Assembly (NCBI GenBank): GCA_030704615.1
Contig: CM060731.1
Span: 30,628,001-30,692,000 of the forward strand
Reading direction: 5' to 3'
From: Takakia lepidozioides
Lineage: Eukaryota; Streptophyta; Takakiopsida; Takakiales; Takakiaceae
Length of the DNA: 64,000 nucleotides
A program made the translations under genes and the position numbers. The notes beneath the pieces were generated by a model. The model was not told the origin of the DNA and did no database searches. It saw only the letters and a program-made list of their open reading frames with translations. Below are positions 54,230 to 64,000 of this stretch, in pieces (position 1 is the first letter of the stretch; every line of letters starts with the position of its first letter).

Positions 54230-57200
54230 TTAGATGCCAATGAGGCGCTTGTATCGTGCATAGCCCATGACTGCTGCAAAGATCACTGCACAAACAATGC
54301 CTGTAACCACCACCACCTGTTGTCCAACCCAGATTCTGGTCACTTGCAACCTCAAAACAAAAAGGAGCACAAGAGAACATACCAAAGCGCGAACCAAATG
54401 AACTAGCCATCCAAGAGAGGCGTTCAGCTTATGGGACAAGAATGCATGGCAAAAAAAGACAACAGGACATTTGTCCTAATCGCTCCTCCAAGACATAGCA
54501 CTGTTAGTCGCCAAGCATTTCTGTTCTTCAGCCTCTCCTAAAGATGAGCAGCCTCTGAAAAGATACTAATAATACTACCATACAAAGGGCAGGACAGACA
54601 GGGGAAAGGCATTGGAATGGTTACCCATTTGAAGATAAAGGAATGTTGCTGGTTCCAGGAATATGGGAGATTCATGCCAAATATGCCCGCCACCAAGGAA
54701 TAAAGGGCAACCACCACAGTCGCAGAGCTAAGAATCAACTCTAGCTGCAGTAAGCCCACATGCGGAGCTAAGATGCTATGGGAAAAAGCATATTTGGGTT
54801 GAAAGGGCTACTTGATTGTCACTGGCGAAAGAAAAAAGAAATAAAGAGAAAAAGTAACTCATCGAAGAAGTAAGGGAGAATCTATCAGGAAAAACTGCAA
54901 AAGTCATGGGATCATTCACGAAGAGAGGCTAAGACCGACACAGACAGGAGTGAAGCAGGGACATACCTGAATGAGCTGGTTCCGATGGTTGTCCAACTGC
55001 ACCAGAAACAGTGGAGAAGTGAAAGCATTAGAACAGGGCAATGATCATCATGTGCTTGGCCTTCCAAACAGTTATACAAAAAATGCCCATATTGAGACAT
55101 TGACTACCATAACCATCATACACAAAGGTGCCTGCACATATGAGGCAGTATACCCGAGTACCTAGATCAAGACTGCTCCCTAGAAAAACACACTTTTTCT
55201 GGTACTGAACCCCAGTTCCTACACAGGAAGATGAGTATATGGGCACTGTAGACTCCAAGAGCATCTGAGGATGAACTTTTCCACCTTGGTATGTGAAACT
55301 ACCTGAATGTTGATGTAATCCTCGTCGTCATCGATGGACTCTCGGAGCTGCCATACAGAAGTTACTTAAATAAGCCAAGAGGCTCTTGGCCACATTACGA
55401 AGTGCCGAGTCCTCATCAACTATGTCAGAATTATCAGAACAACACTGGTGATGTTTTTAAGACTTTCCAGCCAGCCGTTGCAGGGAAGCAACAGCTAGTT
55501 AACCAATTAATACATTTCAAATACTTCTGGTTGCTGAAAGGAGTAACAGACTTTCCAGCCAGTTCCTCACAGATTTAGTCATATGTACCTTCCTTTGGTT
55601 GGTTACTCTCTGCTAACAGAACAGAAAGCACCAGGGGAACATAAACTTACTGTGGTAAGTTTATTTAGGGTGCCATCAATTTGCATAAAATAGGCCTGCA
55701 CCAGTTCCAACCCCATCCATCAATGAACCAACAAGGAATGTCCTCCAGTTACAAGTCAGTTTCAAGAAATGGTGCTGGTTTGATCAGAAACAGAGGTCAC
55801 AGCCAGAAATGACACATTGAAAGGTTGCAACATGATCCTGAAAAGCTGTCTATACCAAGGGCATTCTCATTCCATTTCTCAGACATCTGTCCTGGCACAT
55901 TACCACCAACTTTCAAGGCAGAGAGAGAGAGAGAGCAAATTTTACATAGCACAAGTACTGCAAATCAGTTATACCTCCAGCAACATCTCTAGTTCCTCCA
56001 CATCATCTGCACCATTAGCAGTGCCATGGATGTAGCTGGTCACAGTGCTTGCTTTATCTGCCCGTGAAATACGAGACCCGATTGTTGGTGAGATCGGAGC
56101 CCAATTGGGTGCAACAGAGGTTGTCACAGGGGATGTGGCCCCTAGCATTTTTCGAGTTAAGAACAGGTCTGCCATATCATCATCATCATCTAGCAGCTGC
56201 TCCAGCTCATCCCTTACCTGCAACAGAGGATACACATTGAGTTATTAGTGGGCAACAGTAGCATAGGTCTGGTGCCGAATAGAACAAACATGCAGCACCA
56301 GTTACCTTTTGCACACGTGCAGTGAGCCTAGTCATGCCACTCTTCAATTTTCGAACTCGGTCCAAGTTCCGACTGCTGATCTGCATTACAGTGGGGCATT
56401 AAACCTACATATCAGCCTCCAAAGGGCCAGCAAGATGGCCGAACACATTTTTGACGCAGCTCCAAACAATGTCAATGGAACACTCATTACAATTTTTTTA
56501 AATCAGGTGTCTCTATGAGGTATTGACCAACAGAGACTTCACAGCATCTCTCTCACAGTCCTCAATACCTGAACAGCAAAATAGACTGGTATATTGAACA
56601 TGATCAATGAACACAGGTAGGGCTTCAAGGTTGTGAATTCAGCTCAAGAGGCTCTCAACACACTATGAAGGGGTCTTTGACCCTCTAATCACTAGCTTAT
56701 TCATGAACCTGGGCAGAGATGAGAGAGTTAGGAATTGAACATGCCTTCCTTGTGAGCTCATCCAAAGCTGGGTAAGCAGCTCCTACCAACTCGGTTGTTC
56801 GGGCATCCAAAAAGCTACAGATGGCTTCCAAGGCAACCTCCAAAGCACGAAATTCGAAAGGGGGGGCTGACCCCCAAAAGACAGCTAGTTAGCTTGCCAC
56901 CCTTCATAAACCCTCATTTTTGTTAAAAAGGCACACAGCGGTAAAATGATTCTGCCATCCAAATTATCCTCATACACTGATTGACAAGATTCAAATCTGT
57001 TGTATTTTATTCAATTCATGTCCGTGACAGACGCTGCAACTGCCCTAGGTGCTTATTGCTGCTGGACCTGACACTGGCTGATCAGAACATCAATCATGAC
57101 CTCTAACAGTACAGAAACAAAATGTGATGCTCCCAGAAAACTAACCATCTTCCCCAGGCATGTTGTCATCTTGACCTCCCGTTTGAGGATCCCAAGACAT

Positions 57201-58606
57201 CCCCTTCCTAGAGGTTTTCTCCAGATGTTTACCTTCACCCTCATATCCATCTAACCCCAAGCCATCAGGATCCCCCTTGATAGGCAGCCGTCGACATAGC
57301 TCTTCTACAATAGGGATGACAAATTCGTCTGTCGGATTCCGCAACAGGACCTGTGCATTAAGACCCACAAGATGTATGCAGAGCTTGAACTCATGCTTTG
57401 AAGCTCAAGAAGTACCACCTACTGAGTTGGGGCTCACTATGAGCATGTCTGCCAGAAGGGTGACTTGGTTATACAACCCCACTTGCTGGATACCCAAAAT
57501 TATAGTACTCAAACAATGCTTCGGCAAGAGATAAGTGCAAACACTTGATTGTTCCATCGGATCCAGTACTACACCAACATGGTCACTCTCGCATTTGAGG
57601 GTAATTGAACACCACTGTATTGATAACAAGGCTGTGCACACACTAAACAATGGCGACATGAAGAGCTTGGAAAGAAAATCACAAACACTCTGAAAACAGT
57701 AAATACCTCTTCTGCTGTGATAATGGCCTTGATATGCTGTTAAAAAGCCCACAAGTAATGGTGTTAATGCGCTATTGCAAGAACAAATGATTTTCAGATG
57801 AGATTCTACTCACAGAAGAGGAGTACCAGGTTTCAAGAATTTGAGACAAATATCACAGCTGCTCATAGCACAGGTAGCACTTGCCCAGGCACAAACATCT
57901 GGTGCCTTGATGCCAAGTGTTGACTCACACATAATGACACACAATTGTATGTGGAGCATGCACATTGATACATCTTCTTCAGCTGAACGCACATCATTCT
58001 GAAAAGTGTTTCAAGGCTGGCTGCCTCAAAACTGGCCGTGCACACATCTGCTGTTGACAGAATATAGGGAACATCCAAAGGCGTTCTCATACCAAAAAAT
58101 TCGATCAATTGAAAATGACCGCTGATTCAAAGATTGATTGGGAGATTTACAAACTGGAGAATTGTGTACCTGGTGTGATTCTAAATTAAGAAGCCTATAC
58201 GTTTCAACCAAACTTTAAGTGATAAGGATAAAACCCTTGCACCATGCTCAAACCCCTCATTCACTACCAATACTATGTAATACATACAAACAGGAAAAAA
58301 TCGCCTCAACAGTGTGTGTCTGTAGTCCGTACCCACAACTGGGCGAGGGCGACTCTAAGGAGTGTAAGGCATCACCTCAAGATTCAGGACAATGGCACGC
58401 TCACGCCCCAGTATGGTAGATGGATACGAAAGGAGGGGATCCAGAATACGGAGATCACGGGCATGAATGCCAACGCGGTGCATGATGGCGTACTTGTCCA
58501 CTTCCAGCAGCATCGATTCTCCATTGGCATCAAGCAGCATCCAGCTGCGGGATGCTGTCTTTTTCTTTGCCAGTGCCTGCGTATCTTGCACTACCGATGG
58601 AATCAT
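54230..58606 (-). CDS. MRS2/MGT-type magnesium transporter (11 coding exons)
   Basis: CorA-like Mg2+ channel of plant membranes. Exons, 5' to 3': 58606-58376, 57736-57707, 57350-57146, 56866-56745, 56380-56306, 56217-55975, 55695-55651, 55347-55303, 54996-54967, 54744-54625, 54316-54230. They join in frame to 410 codons plus TAA, close to the usual family length. Visible features are the N-terminal [20 protein letters not shown] block, coiled-coil-prone [34 protein letters not shown], and the pore signature GMN in [13 protein letters not shown] at the end of transmembrane segment 1. Segment 2 is [20 protein letters not shown], with basic tail YKRLIGI. Introns are GT-AG except the one after the 56866-56745 exon, which uses a GC donor. 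An in-frame TAG upstream fixes the ATG; an acceptor-like TTCACTGCAG near 58650 hints at a 5' UTR intron. No lesion seen. Confidence 0.93.
55919..55937 (+). repeat. GA microsatellite in an intron
   Basis: About nine GA units in the intron after the 56217-55975 exon. The corresponding intron position of the pseudogene holds the longer array at 59707-59765. Confidence 0.8.
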
Positions 58607-59322
58607 GGCCTTCGCCGGATTGACAAACCACTAGAACTGCTACATCAATGAATCTGCAGTGAAGAAAAAAAGTGACATGCAATTGCTTAGGTGTGCCACT
58701 TCATTCATAAGCTTCATTCACCCAAACCTGAATTGTTGCAACCACAACTGATGTCATCACGATTTGCCTATTCACTTCCGAGTATGAGTGTTATAATCCT
58801 CTTTCGGTTCTGTAAAACAACTGAAATTCTCAAAGCAAAGCTCCCATGCTGGCAACGACGCAAACAGTATCACATCAGAAACTGGAAGATGAGCGGGCGC
58901 ATTACTTTTGAATTGTGAGCATTTCAAACTGATTCAGTCGGATTGGTGCACTTCGTCACTTCGTCGCACCAAGCATTCACTTGCAAGGACCGCTGCCCCG
59001 TCGATTACCTGCAAAACAGACCTCTGCATACTGATCCAAACCTACCAATAACGCTGTCTCTATCCATTATCCGTTAGGGTTAGTTCTGGCAAAATTTCCC
59101 TCGAAGGTGATAGTCCTGGCATTCAAGGAAGAAGTCTAGGGCTCAATTGGCTGAAATAGTTGCAAGCTGCAGTATGGCGGGTCCAATTCAGGGCGACAGG
59201 AAGATGGATCAAGAAAGGAGCACGGACACCGCAGCAGCAAGGACTCCTGGTTTGTAGCTCAAATGACGCCAAACGTGTTCTCCCATATTGTCGATGTAGG
59301 TTTCACGCACTGTAATTGCAGA
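58607..59322. promoter_or_regulatory. Upstream region between the gene and its inverted copy
   Basis: Probably contains the 5' UTR, an upstream intron and the promoter of the magnesium transporter. I cannot point to a convincing TATA box or start site. No other gene seen. Confidence 0.4.
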
Positions 59323-59707
59323 TCAGCAGTCGGAAATCGGACCGAGTTCGAAAAATGACGAGTGGCCTGACTAGGCTAGCTGCCTTCGTGCGAAAGGTAA
59401 TTGATGCTGCATGTTCGCTCTGGTGGACACCAGACGTATGATGTCGTTGCACAAGAATTACTCACTCACAGTCTGTATCCTGGGCAAGTTAGGGATGAGC
59501 TCAGCATGATGATGATGGAGCCACATCCCCCACTACCCACCCAATGGGCCTTCGATCTCTCCAACAATCGGGCCTCGTATTTCGCGGGCACATAGTGCAA
59601 GCACTTTGACCAGCTATATCCATGGCACTGCTAATGGTGCGGATGATGTGGAGAAACTAGAGATGTTGCTGGAAGTATAACTGATTCCTGGTACTTGTGT
59701 TATGTGA

Positions 59708-59748
<41 letters not shown>

Positions 59749-61160
59749 GCACGCACGCACGCACAAGTTGGTGGATGTGTTAAGAGCAGGTGTGTAATCA
59801 GTGGGATGAGAGTGCCCTTGGTATAGACAGCTTTTCAGGATCCTGCTGCCAGTTTTCGTATTGTGTCATTTCTGGAAGTGACAAGTGACCTCCGTTCCAG
59901 AGCAACAATGGGTGGGAATTGTGATGACCAAACCAGCACCATTTGTTGGAGCTGACTTATGACTCTAGGAGATTCATTGGTGGAGGGGGTCGGAACTGAC
60001 TGAAGGCCTATAATCATGGCACCCTAAGGAAACTTACCACGGTCAGTGTCATTTATCTCTGGTGCTGTTGTTCTGTAAGCTTGGAACTGAGGGAGTAAGC
60101 AACCGAAGCAAGCGACTATATCTTTGAAGAACTGACTGGGAAGCTTGTTACCGTGTCAAGCACCCAGAATTATTTGGAATCTATTCTGCAATTCTTAATT
60201 GTTTTATTCAGCTGTTGCTTCCCTGCTATGCCTGGCTGACCTGAAAACAGCATCAGTGTTGTGCTGATGATTTTGACATAGTTGATGAGGACTCGGCAGT
60301 TCATAATGTAGCCAAGAGCCTCTTGACAGGGTTTTGTGAATGTTGTAAGGCAGCTCCGAGAGCACATCGACGACACCGAAGATAAGATCGACATTCTGGT
60401 AGTTTCACATATAAGGTGGAAAAGTCTAAAGCTAAGGTGGTCTTGGAATCATACACTCTTTTTGTTGTGTAGGCACTCAGGTTCACTTCCATCAGGACCA
60501 GAAGTAGTGTGTTTTCTAGGATGGCTAAGCCAGCAGTCTTGATCTAGGCACTCGGGTACTGCCTCACATGTGGAGGCACGTTTGGTATGAAAAGGTTATG
60601 GTAGTCAGTGTCTCAATATGAGCAATTTATTGTATGGCTGTATGGAGAGCATGGGTAGGCCTAGCACATGATGATCATTGCCCTAATGCCTTCACTTTTC
60701 CACTTTTCTTTGTGCAGTTGGAAAACCAGCGAAAGCAGCTCATTCAGGCATGTCCCTGCTTGCTTGCTTCTGTCTGTGTTGGCCTTAGCCTCCCATGGTC
60801 AACGAGCCCATGAGTTCTGTATTCTTTTGCATGATAGATTCTTTCGATGACTTCTTTTCTCTTTCTTCTTTTGCCCGTGACAAACATGTAGCTCCTTCAA
60901 CCCATATATGCTTTTTCCTGAAGCCTTAGTTGCACCGATGGGCTTACTACAGCTAGAGTTGATTCTCAGCTTGGTGACTGTGGTGTTGGCCCTTTATAGT
61001 GGGAATATTTGGTATGAATCTTCCATGTTACTGGAACAAGGACCATTCCTATTTCTTCAAATGGGTAACTATTTCAATGCCTGGCCCTGCCTTCCCTGCC
61101 AATTGTATGCGGGATTAGAGGGCTTTAGCCTAGTGTCTTTTCAGAAGCTGCTCATCTTTG
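59323..61160 (+). pseudogene. Inverted partial copy of the magnesium transporter
   Basis: Plus-strand copies of exons 5-10 in order. Exon 5 is 59323-59397 (ISSRKSDRVRKMTSGLTRL). Exon 6, about 59492-59680, is damaged (TAG in frame). Exon 7 is about 60005-60035, only the end preserved. Exon 8 is 60351-60395 (LREHIDDTEDKIDIL), exon 9 is 60730-60759 (LENQRKQLIQ, followed by a GC donor) and exon 10 is about 60956-61070. Exon 10 has lost the reading frame before the GMN codons. Exons 1-4 are absent, and exon 11 lies in the opposite orientation further right. It cannot make a channel. It is arranged head to head with the intact gene. Confidence 0.9.
59707..59765 (+). repeat. CT/CA/CGCA compound microsatellite
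   Basis: About eleven TC, ten AC and four GCAC units in a row, in the intron-6 position of the pseudogene. Confidence 0.9.
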
Positions 61161-61364
61161 GGAGAGGCTGAAGAACAGAAATTCTTGGCCACTAACCTTC
61201 ACGCAGTGCTGTCTTATAGCATTGATTGGGATTCAACCTTCTGGTTGTTTCTTTTTTTGCTATGCATTCTTGTCCCATAAGCTGTAGTTTCTCTTGGATG
61301 TTATAGTTCATTCGGTTCTTTGTTCGCATAGAATACTTCCCTCGAATTTTATGTTGTATAGCGT
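61161..61364 (+). pseudogene. Intron 10 remnant of the pseudogene
   Basis: CTATGCATTCTTGTCCCATA (61260-61279) and neighbouring bases match the reverse complement of 54400-54460, so the plus-sense copy continues to about 61330. After that the similarity changes strand. Confidence 0.7.
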
Positions 61365-61502
61365 AAACTCAACCCCTGATATTTTCTAGAGCTGCATCAG
61401 GTTTACCGTCTATCTCCTCTCCCAGGATAGTACAGAGACAGGTTGACCAAAATCAAGAGCATTGCTCTAGCCTTAGGAGGAGAAGGGTGGCTACACTATT
61501 AA
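61365..61502 (-). pseudogene. Part of the gene 3' UTR copy, opposite orientation
   Basis: Matches 54080-54219 in the same orientation as the intact gene, unlike the exon copies to its left. It ends in TTAA (61499-61502), which borders an inserted element. Confidence 0.75.
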
Positions 61503-62541
61503 CCCCTAAAGGACGAGAGATGTTTTTGGGTTTTTGGACAATTCCGGGACCCACCCTCACACGTCAGCAGCTACCTGCCCACCAACGTTCATCCACGTGG
61601 ATGAACAGTACAAACTGCTTCCTACCTACAAGATGCACAAGCCCCCCACATTTAGGGAGATTCCACCGTGTAGTTTGGGAGATTATAACATTTGAAGACG
61701 GTGCATTTTTTTGAAAATGGAAAAAACAAAGCAAAAGTTCATATTTGACCAAGCAAATTATCCATGATCCCAAATTTTCCCGGGAGAAAAAGTGCTATGT
61801 TCCTGTGAAGTGCACAATCCCAAACCCTCACACCAAATTTCACCCCAATCTGCCAAAATGAAAGGGGGGGGGGGGGGTGCTTTGTATATGACTGGAATGG
61901 GGGTCCAAAAAGAGAATTTGCAAAGGAAATGGTATAGGCCCCATTGGGACCCCAAATTCTCCTTCATTTGGGAATTCCAACGGTCAGTCCCTCATAGGCC
62001 AAGAACTACACAAGCCTGCCCAAGAATTTCCCAAAAATTCCCTAAATTGCATTTGGGATGTGGGATTTTGTGAAATTTCCGGCCTCTCGGTGGCCGGGAT
62101 TTTGCCTGAATCCGACGACGTTTTTCGGGCCACGTCGAGGTTTCCCATTATTTGCTAGGACCAGCTCATTCGAGCCGTCCCCGAGTTCGTCGGCGTTTTG
62201 GGGAGGGCCTCACAAGCCCCCGACTCCAACCCCTGCATTGCCCCCCACCGCATTGCCCCCCACCGCAAAATCCCACCCGCGTGGCTGCTGCCACCTGCCA
62301 CGTCGACGGTCAACTGCCGTGCCCCCCACCCACCCACCCAAAATCCTGTAATTTCCAAACTTCAAAAAATTCTTGACTGCGGAGTTTTTCTCTGTTGGGG
62401 GTGTCATAAATCCTGCATGTGCAGCTCGTTCCGCGCTACATTTTTCGTTCAAGCCGCTCGTTCATCGGACTTCATCCATGCATGCTACGGATGGATGAAA
62501 AATCGGGCCTACCCGATTCGGGTCGGCTCGTCGTTCAAGGG
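61503..62541. mobile_element. piggyBac-like non-autonomous element with TTAA target duplication
   Basis: 1039-bp insertion bounded by TTAA (61499-61502 and 62542-62545). Ends are imperfect inverted repeats, CCCCTAAAGGACGAG and, reversed, CCCTTGAACGACGAG. The paralogous site at 54216-54219 has one TTAA and no insertion. TTAA duplication and C-rich ends fit the piggyBac superfamily; PIF/Harbinger (3-bp TWA) is the alternative. No transposase is visible. It contains a 14-base G run (61865-61878) and a patch of CCCCCCACCG-type repeats near 62238-62262. Confidence 0.7.
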
Positions 62542-62545
62542 TTAA

Positions 62546-62640
62546 GCCATCAAACAAAGGCCTCTCATAACTGCCAAACATTCTTAGATGCCAATAAGGC
62601 GCTTGCTTATGCACTTCCACGCAACAGGCCATCCACGCTA
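62546..62640 (-). pseudogene. Exon 11 copy of the magnesium transporter, decayed
   Basis: CTTAGATGCCAATAAGGCGC (62584-62603) corresponds to 54228-54247, the codons of the C-terminal KRLIGI and stop, on the same strand as the intact gene. Beyond about 62640 similarity is lost. Confidence 0.7.
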
Positions 62641-63032
62641 GTAGTGGCAACTATGATACTTGCACTATTTCACCAAAAGAGGCCCACAAAAATCAAAACA
62701 AAACAAAACAATAATAATAATAATAATAATCGGAAGTGTTGATTTTTTTTTTTCCTCATTTTACAGCCAATATTTTACCAAAAAAACTCACACCGACCCC
62801 CCATGGGTTGCTCTTAATCAGCGTCGGGTTATTGTTTAGGGACTCGGTCAATTAGCTCATAAGTTTTAGCAAAACGACTATTTTTTTGAAACGTGTTTAT
62901 AAAAATCTAAGCTTGACCATATTACCCATTTGGGCTTTTGGTTATCCAAGGCTCTAACAATCCTCGTCTTCCATCCATCCAACACGGTTGAGTTCATTGT
63001 CATGTGTAAATACATGGTCTCGCATCAATAAA
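62641..63032. other. Intergenic DNA, no gene seen
   Basis: Holds an AAT microsatellite (62710-62730) and otherwise nothing recognisable. Confidence 0.5.
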
Positions 63033-63231
63033 GCTACTAACTTGTCAAAGTCACTCCTAACCACCATAGATCCACCCAACGAGCTAACTTACAGAGTTCA
63101 ATATGCATCTTAGGGCCGAGTCTGATGAGAGGGTAAAACAGACAGAAATAGGTTGAAGAAGAAGGTGCCCTCACCACATCGTCCTTGACCTTGTGTCATG
63201 ACCCATGGAGGATTTGACCGAACATCAACCC
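63033..63231 (-). pseudogene. OSB-like repeat fragment outside the CACTA element
   Basis: Matches 5060-5250 of the CACTA element (ACTTGTCAAAGT, GGGCCGAGTCTGATGAGAGG, CCATGGAGGATTTGAC). It is either a piece of another CACTA copy or of the source gene. DNMT element copy C interrupts it at 63232. Confidence 0.55.
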
Positions 63232-63763
63232 TGTCGTGCGCATACATATCGCTACACAACTACATCGCTGTCCAAACCACACCACACATATATGCACAAT
63301 AAAGTAGTCTACCACAATAGTCTAACCAAACTAGATAAGGACACACACTCTCAACACAAGAAATATGCAATCCCTCAACATCACTCTTTAAGATAATAGT
63401 CGAGCCAGGGGCACCCCAAGCTATGGGGACTCCACCCCACAACAACCTACACTCCCATCATAAGCACACTCAGATCTGAAGAATGCAGGAGCTCGGTCGC
63501 GCAGGCTCAACTCGAGAGAGATGAGCTGCGCGACTGCCGCTCTCGTGAAGATAAGACGGACCAGGTGTCAAACTAAACTTGACACCTGATTTAACACTTG
63601 ACCTAAATCCAAGTGTTAAATACAAATAACTAGTTTTATGCTAGTTGTTTTCACACTGTGCTTATTTAACTTGACAGCTGTCGTGCGCATACATATCGCT
63701 ACACAACTACATCGCTGTCCAAACCACACCACACATATATGCACAATAAAGTAGTCTACCACA
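63232..63763 (-). repeat. LTR of copy C with identical 85-bp ends
   Basis: 532 bp, TGTGG to GACA in element orientation. The first and last 85 bp (63763-63679 and 63316-63232) are identical at every position. The 362 bp between them hold the hairpin-rich part also seen at 1-198, 37502-37854 and 39456-39808. Confidence 0.8.
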
Positions 63764-64000
63764 ATCGCCCCCCTAGCTGGTGGATAGGTCCCTCTACCTC
63801 CAGATAGCTACAAGATGTAATAGCCACAGCTGTACTAAGTCCTCTATCACTGTCTTTATCGTGCTCAAACTCTATCAACCAAGAGGCCGGGTACAAGAGT
63901 AGCCCCATCGTTAGTCGCCGTCTTGCAATCTATGAACTTGAGCCAAGATCTCGTGTGTTCTAGGTCTCCTAGTAGCTGGGTCTTGCGTTTCTTGTTAACC
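63232..64000 (-). mobile_element. DNMT-type Gypsy retrotransposon, copy C (3' end only)
   Basis: LTR (63763-63232) followed leftward by flanking DNA. In element orientation the sequence from 64000 matches the 3' UTR of copies A and B (540-298 and 37155-37414), then the polypurine tract (63775-63764). The coding part lies beyond the right edge. Confidence 0.85.

Overview
Host and overall character. This is nuclear DNA of a land plant. It is dominated by nested transposable elements and holds one recognisable intact host gene: an MRS2/MGT-type magnesium transporter with 11 coding exons on the minus strand at 54230-58606. Spliceosomal introns, PLS-type PPR fragments, fragments of a plant organellar single-strand DNA-binding (OSB) protein, Ty3/Gypsy and CACTA elements all fit a plant. 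The PPR style and the element mix make me think of a seed-free plant such as a fern, but that is inference.

Left part (1-28115). A minus-strand Ty3/Gypsy retrotransposon, 'DNMT element copy A', reads from gag (about 28115) leftward through protease, a C5-cytosine DNA methyltransferase (DNMT) domain, reverse transcriptase, RNase H and integrase to a PHD finger (552-686), ending in an LTR at the window's left edge. Two elements split it. One is an 8405-bp CACTA transposon (2327-10731; 19-bp perfect terminal inverted repeats; 3-bp target duplication AGC) that carries fragments of PPR and OSB genes and no visible transposase. The other is a 12.7-kb Gypsy element (14210-26890; 5-bp target duplication GTAGT) whose 5' LTR and gag half were later inverted.

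Centre (28381-45243). A plus-strand Gypsy chromovirus with a C-terminal chromodomain lies between GTACC target duplications. Its 5' LTR is split by a 10.8-kb insertion (29013-39808) carrying 'DNMT element copy B' on the plus strand: gag, protease, DNMT, RT-RNase H and integrase-PHD. Copy B pol is nearly intact, with a few nonsense codons, one 2-base deletion and a 296-bp inversion in gag. The insertion's outer ends recur inside it as one contiguous inverted block, an arrangement like that of DIRS-type elements.

Right part (45244-64000). There is a decayed LINE fragment (46778-47970), a pyrimidine-rich tandem array (48150-49250), an AT-rich stretch, a hairpin-bearing minisatellite (50480-51290), tRNA-like SINE heads and the magnesium transporter gene. 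Beside the gene, in opposite orientation, is a decayed partial copy of it (59323-61160). A 1039-bp piggyBac-like element with TTAA target duplications sits in the 3' part of that copy, and the intact gene supplies the empty site. At 63232 the 3' LTR of a third DNMT element begins and runs off the right edge.

How the parts relate. The DNMT element combines in one polyprotein a DNA-methylation domain and a chromatin-reader PHD finger with normal retrotransposon functions. It is the most interesting system here. Both internal copies are mutated; many of the lesions look like C-to-T transitions, as expected of methylated DNA decaying by deamination.
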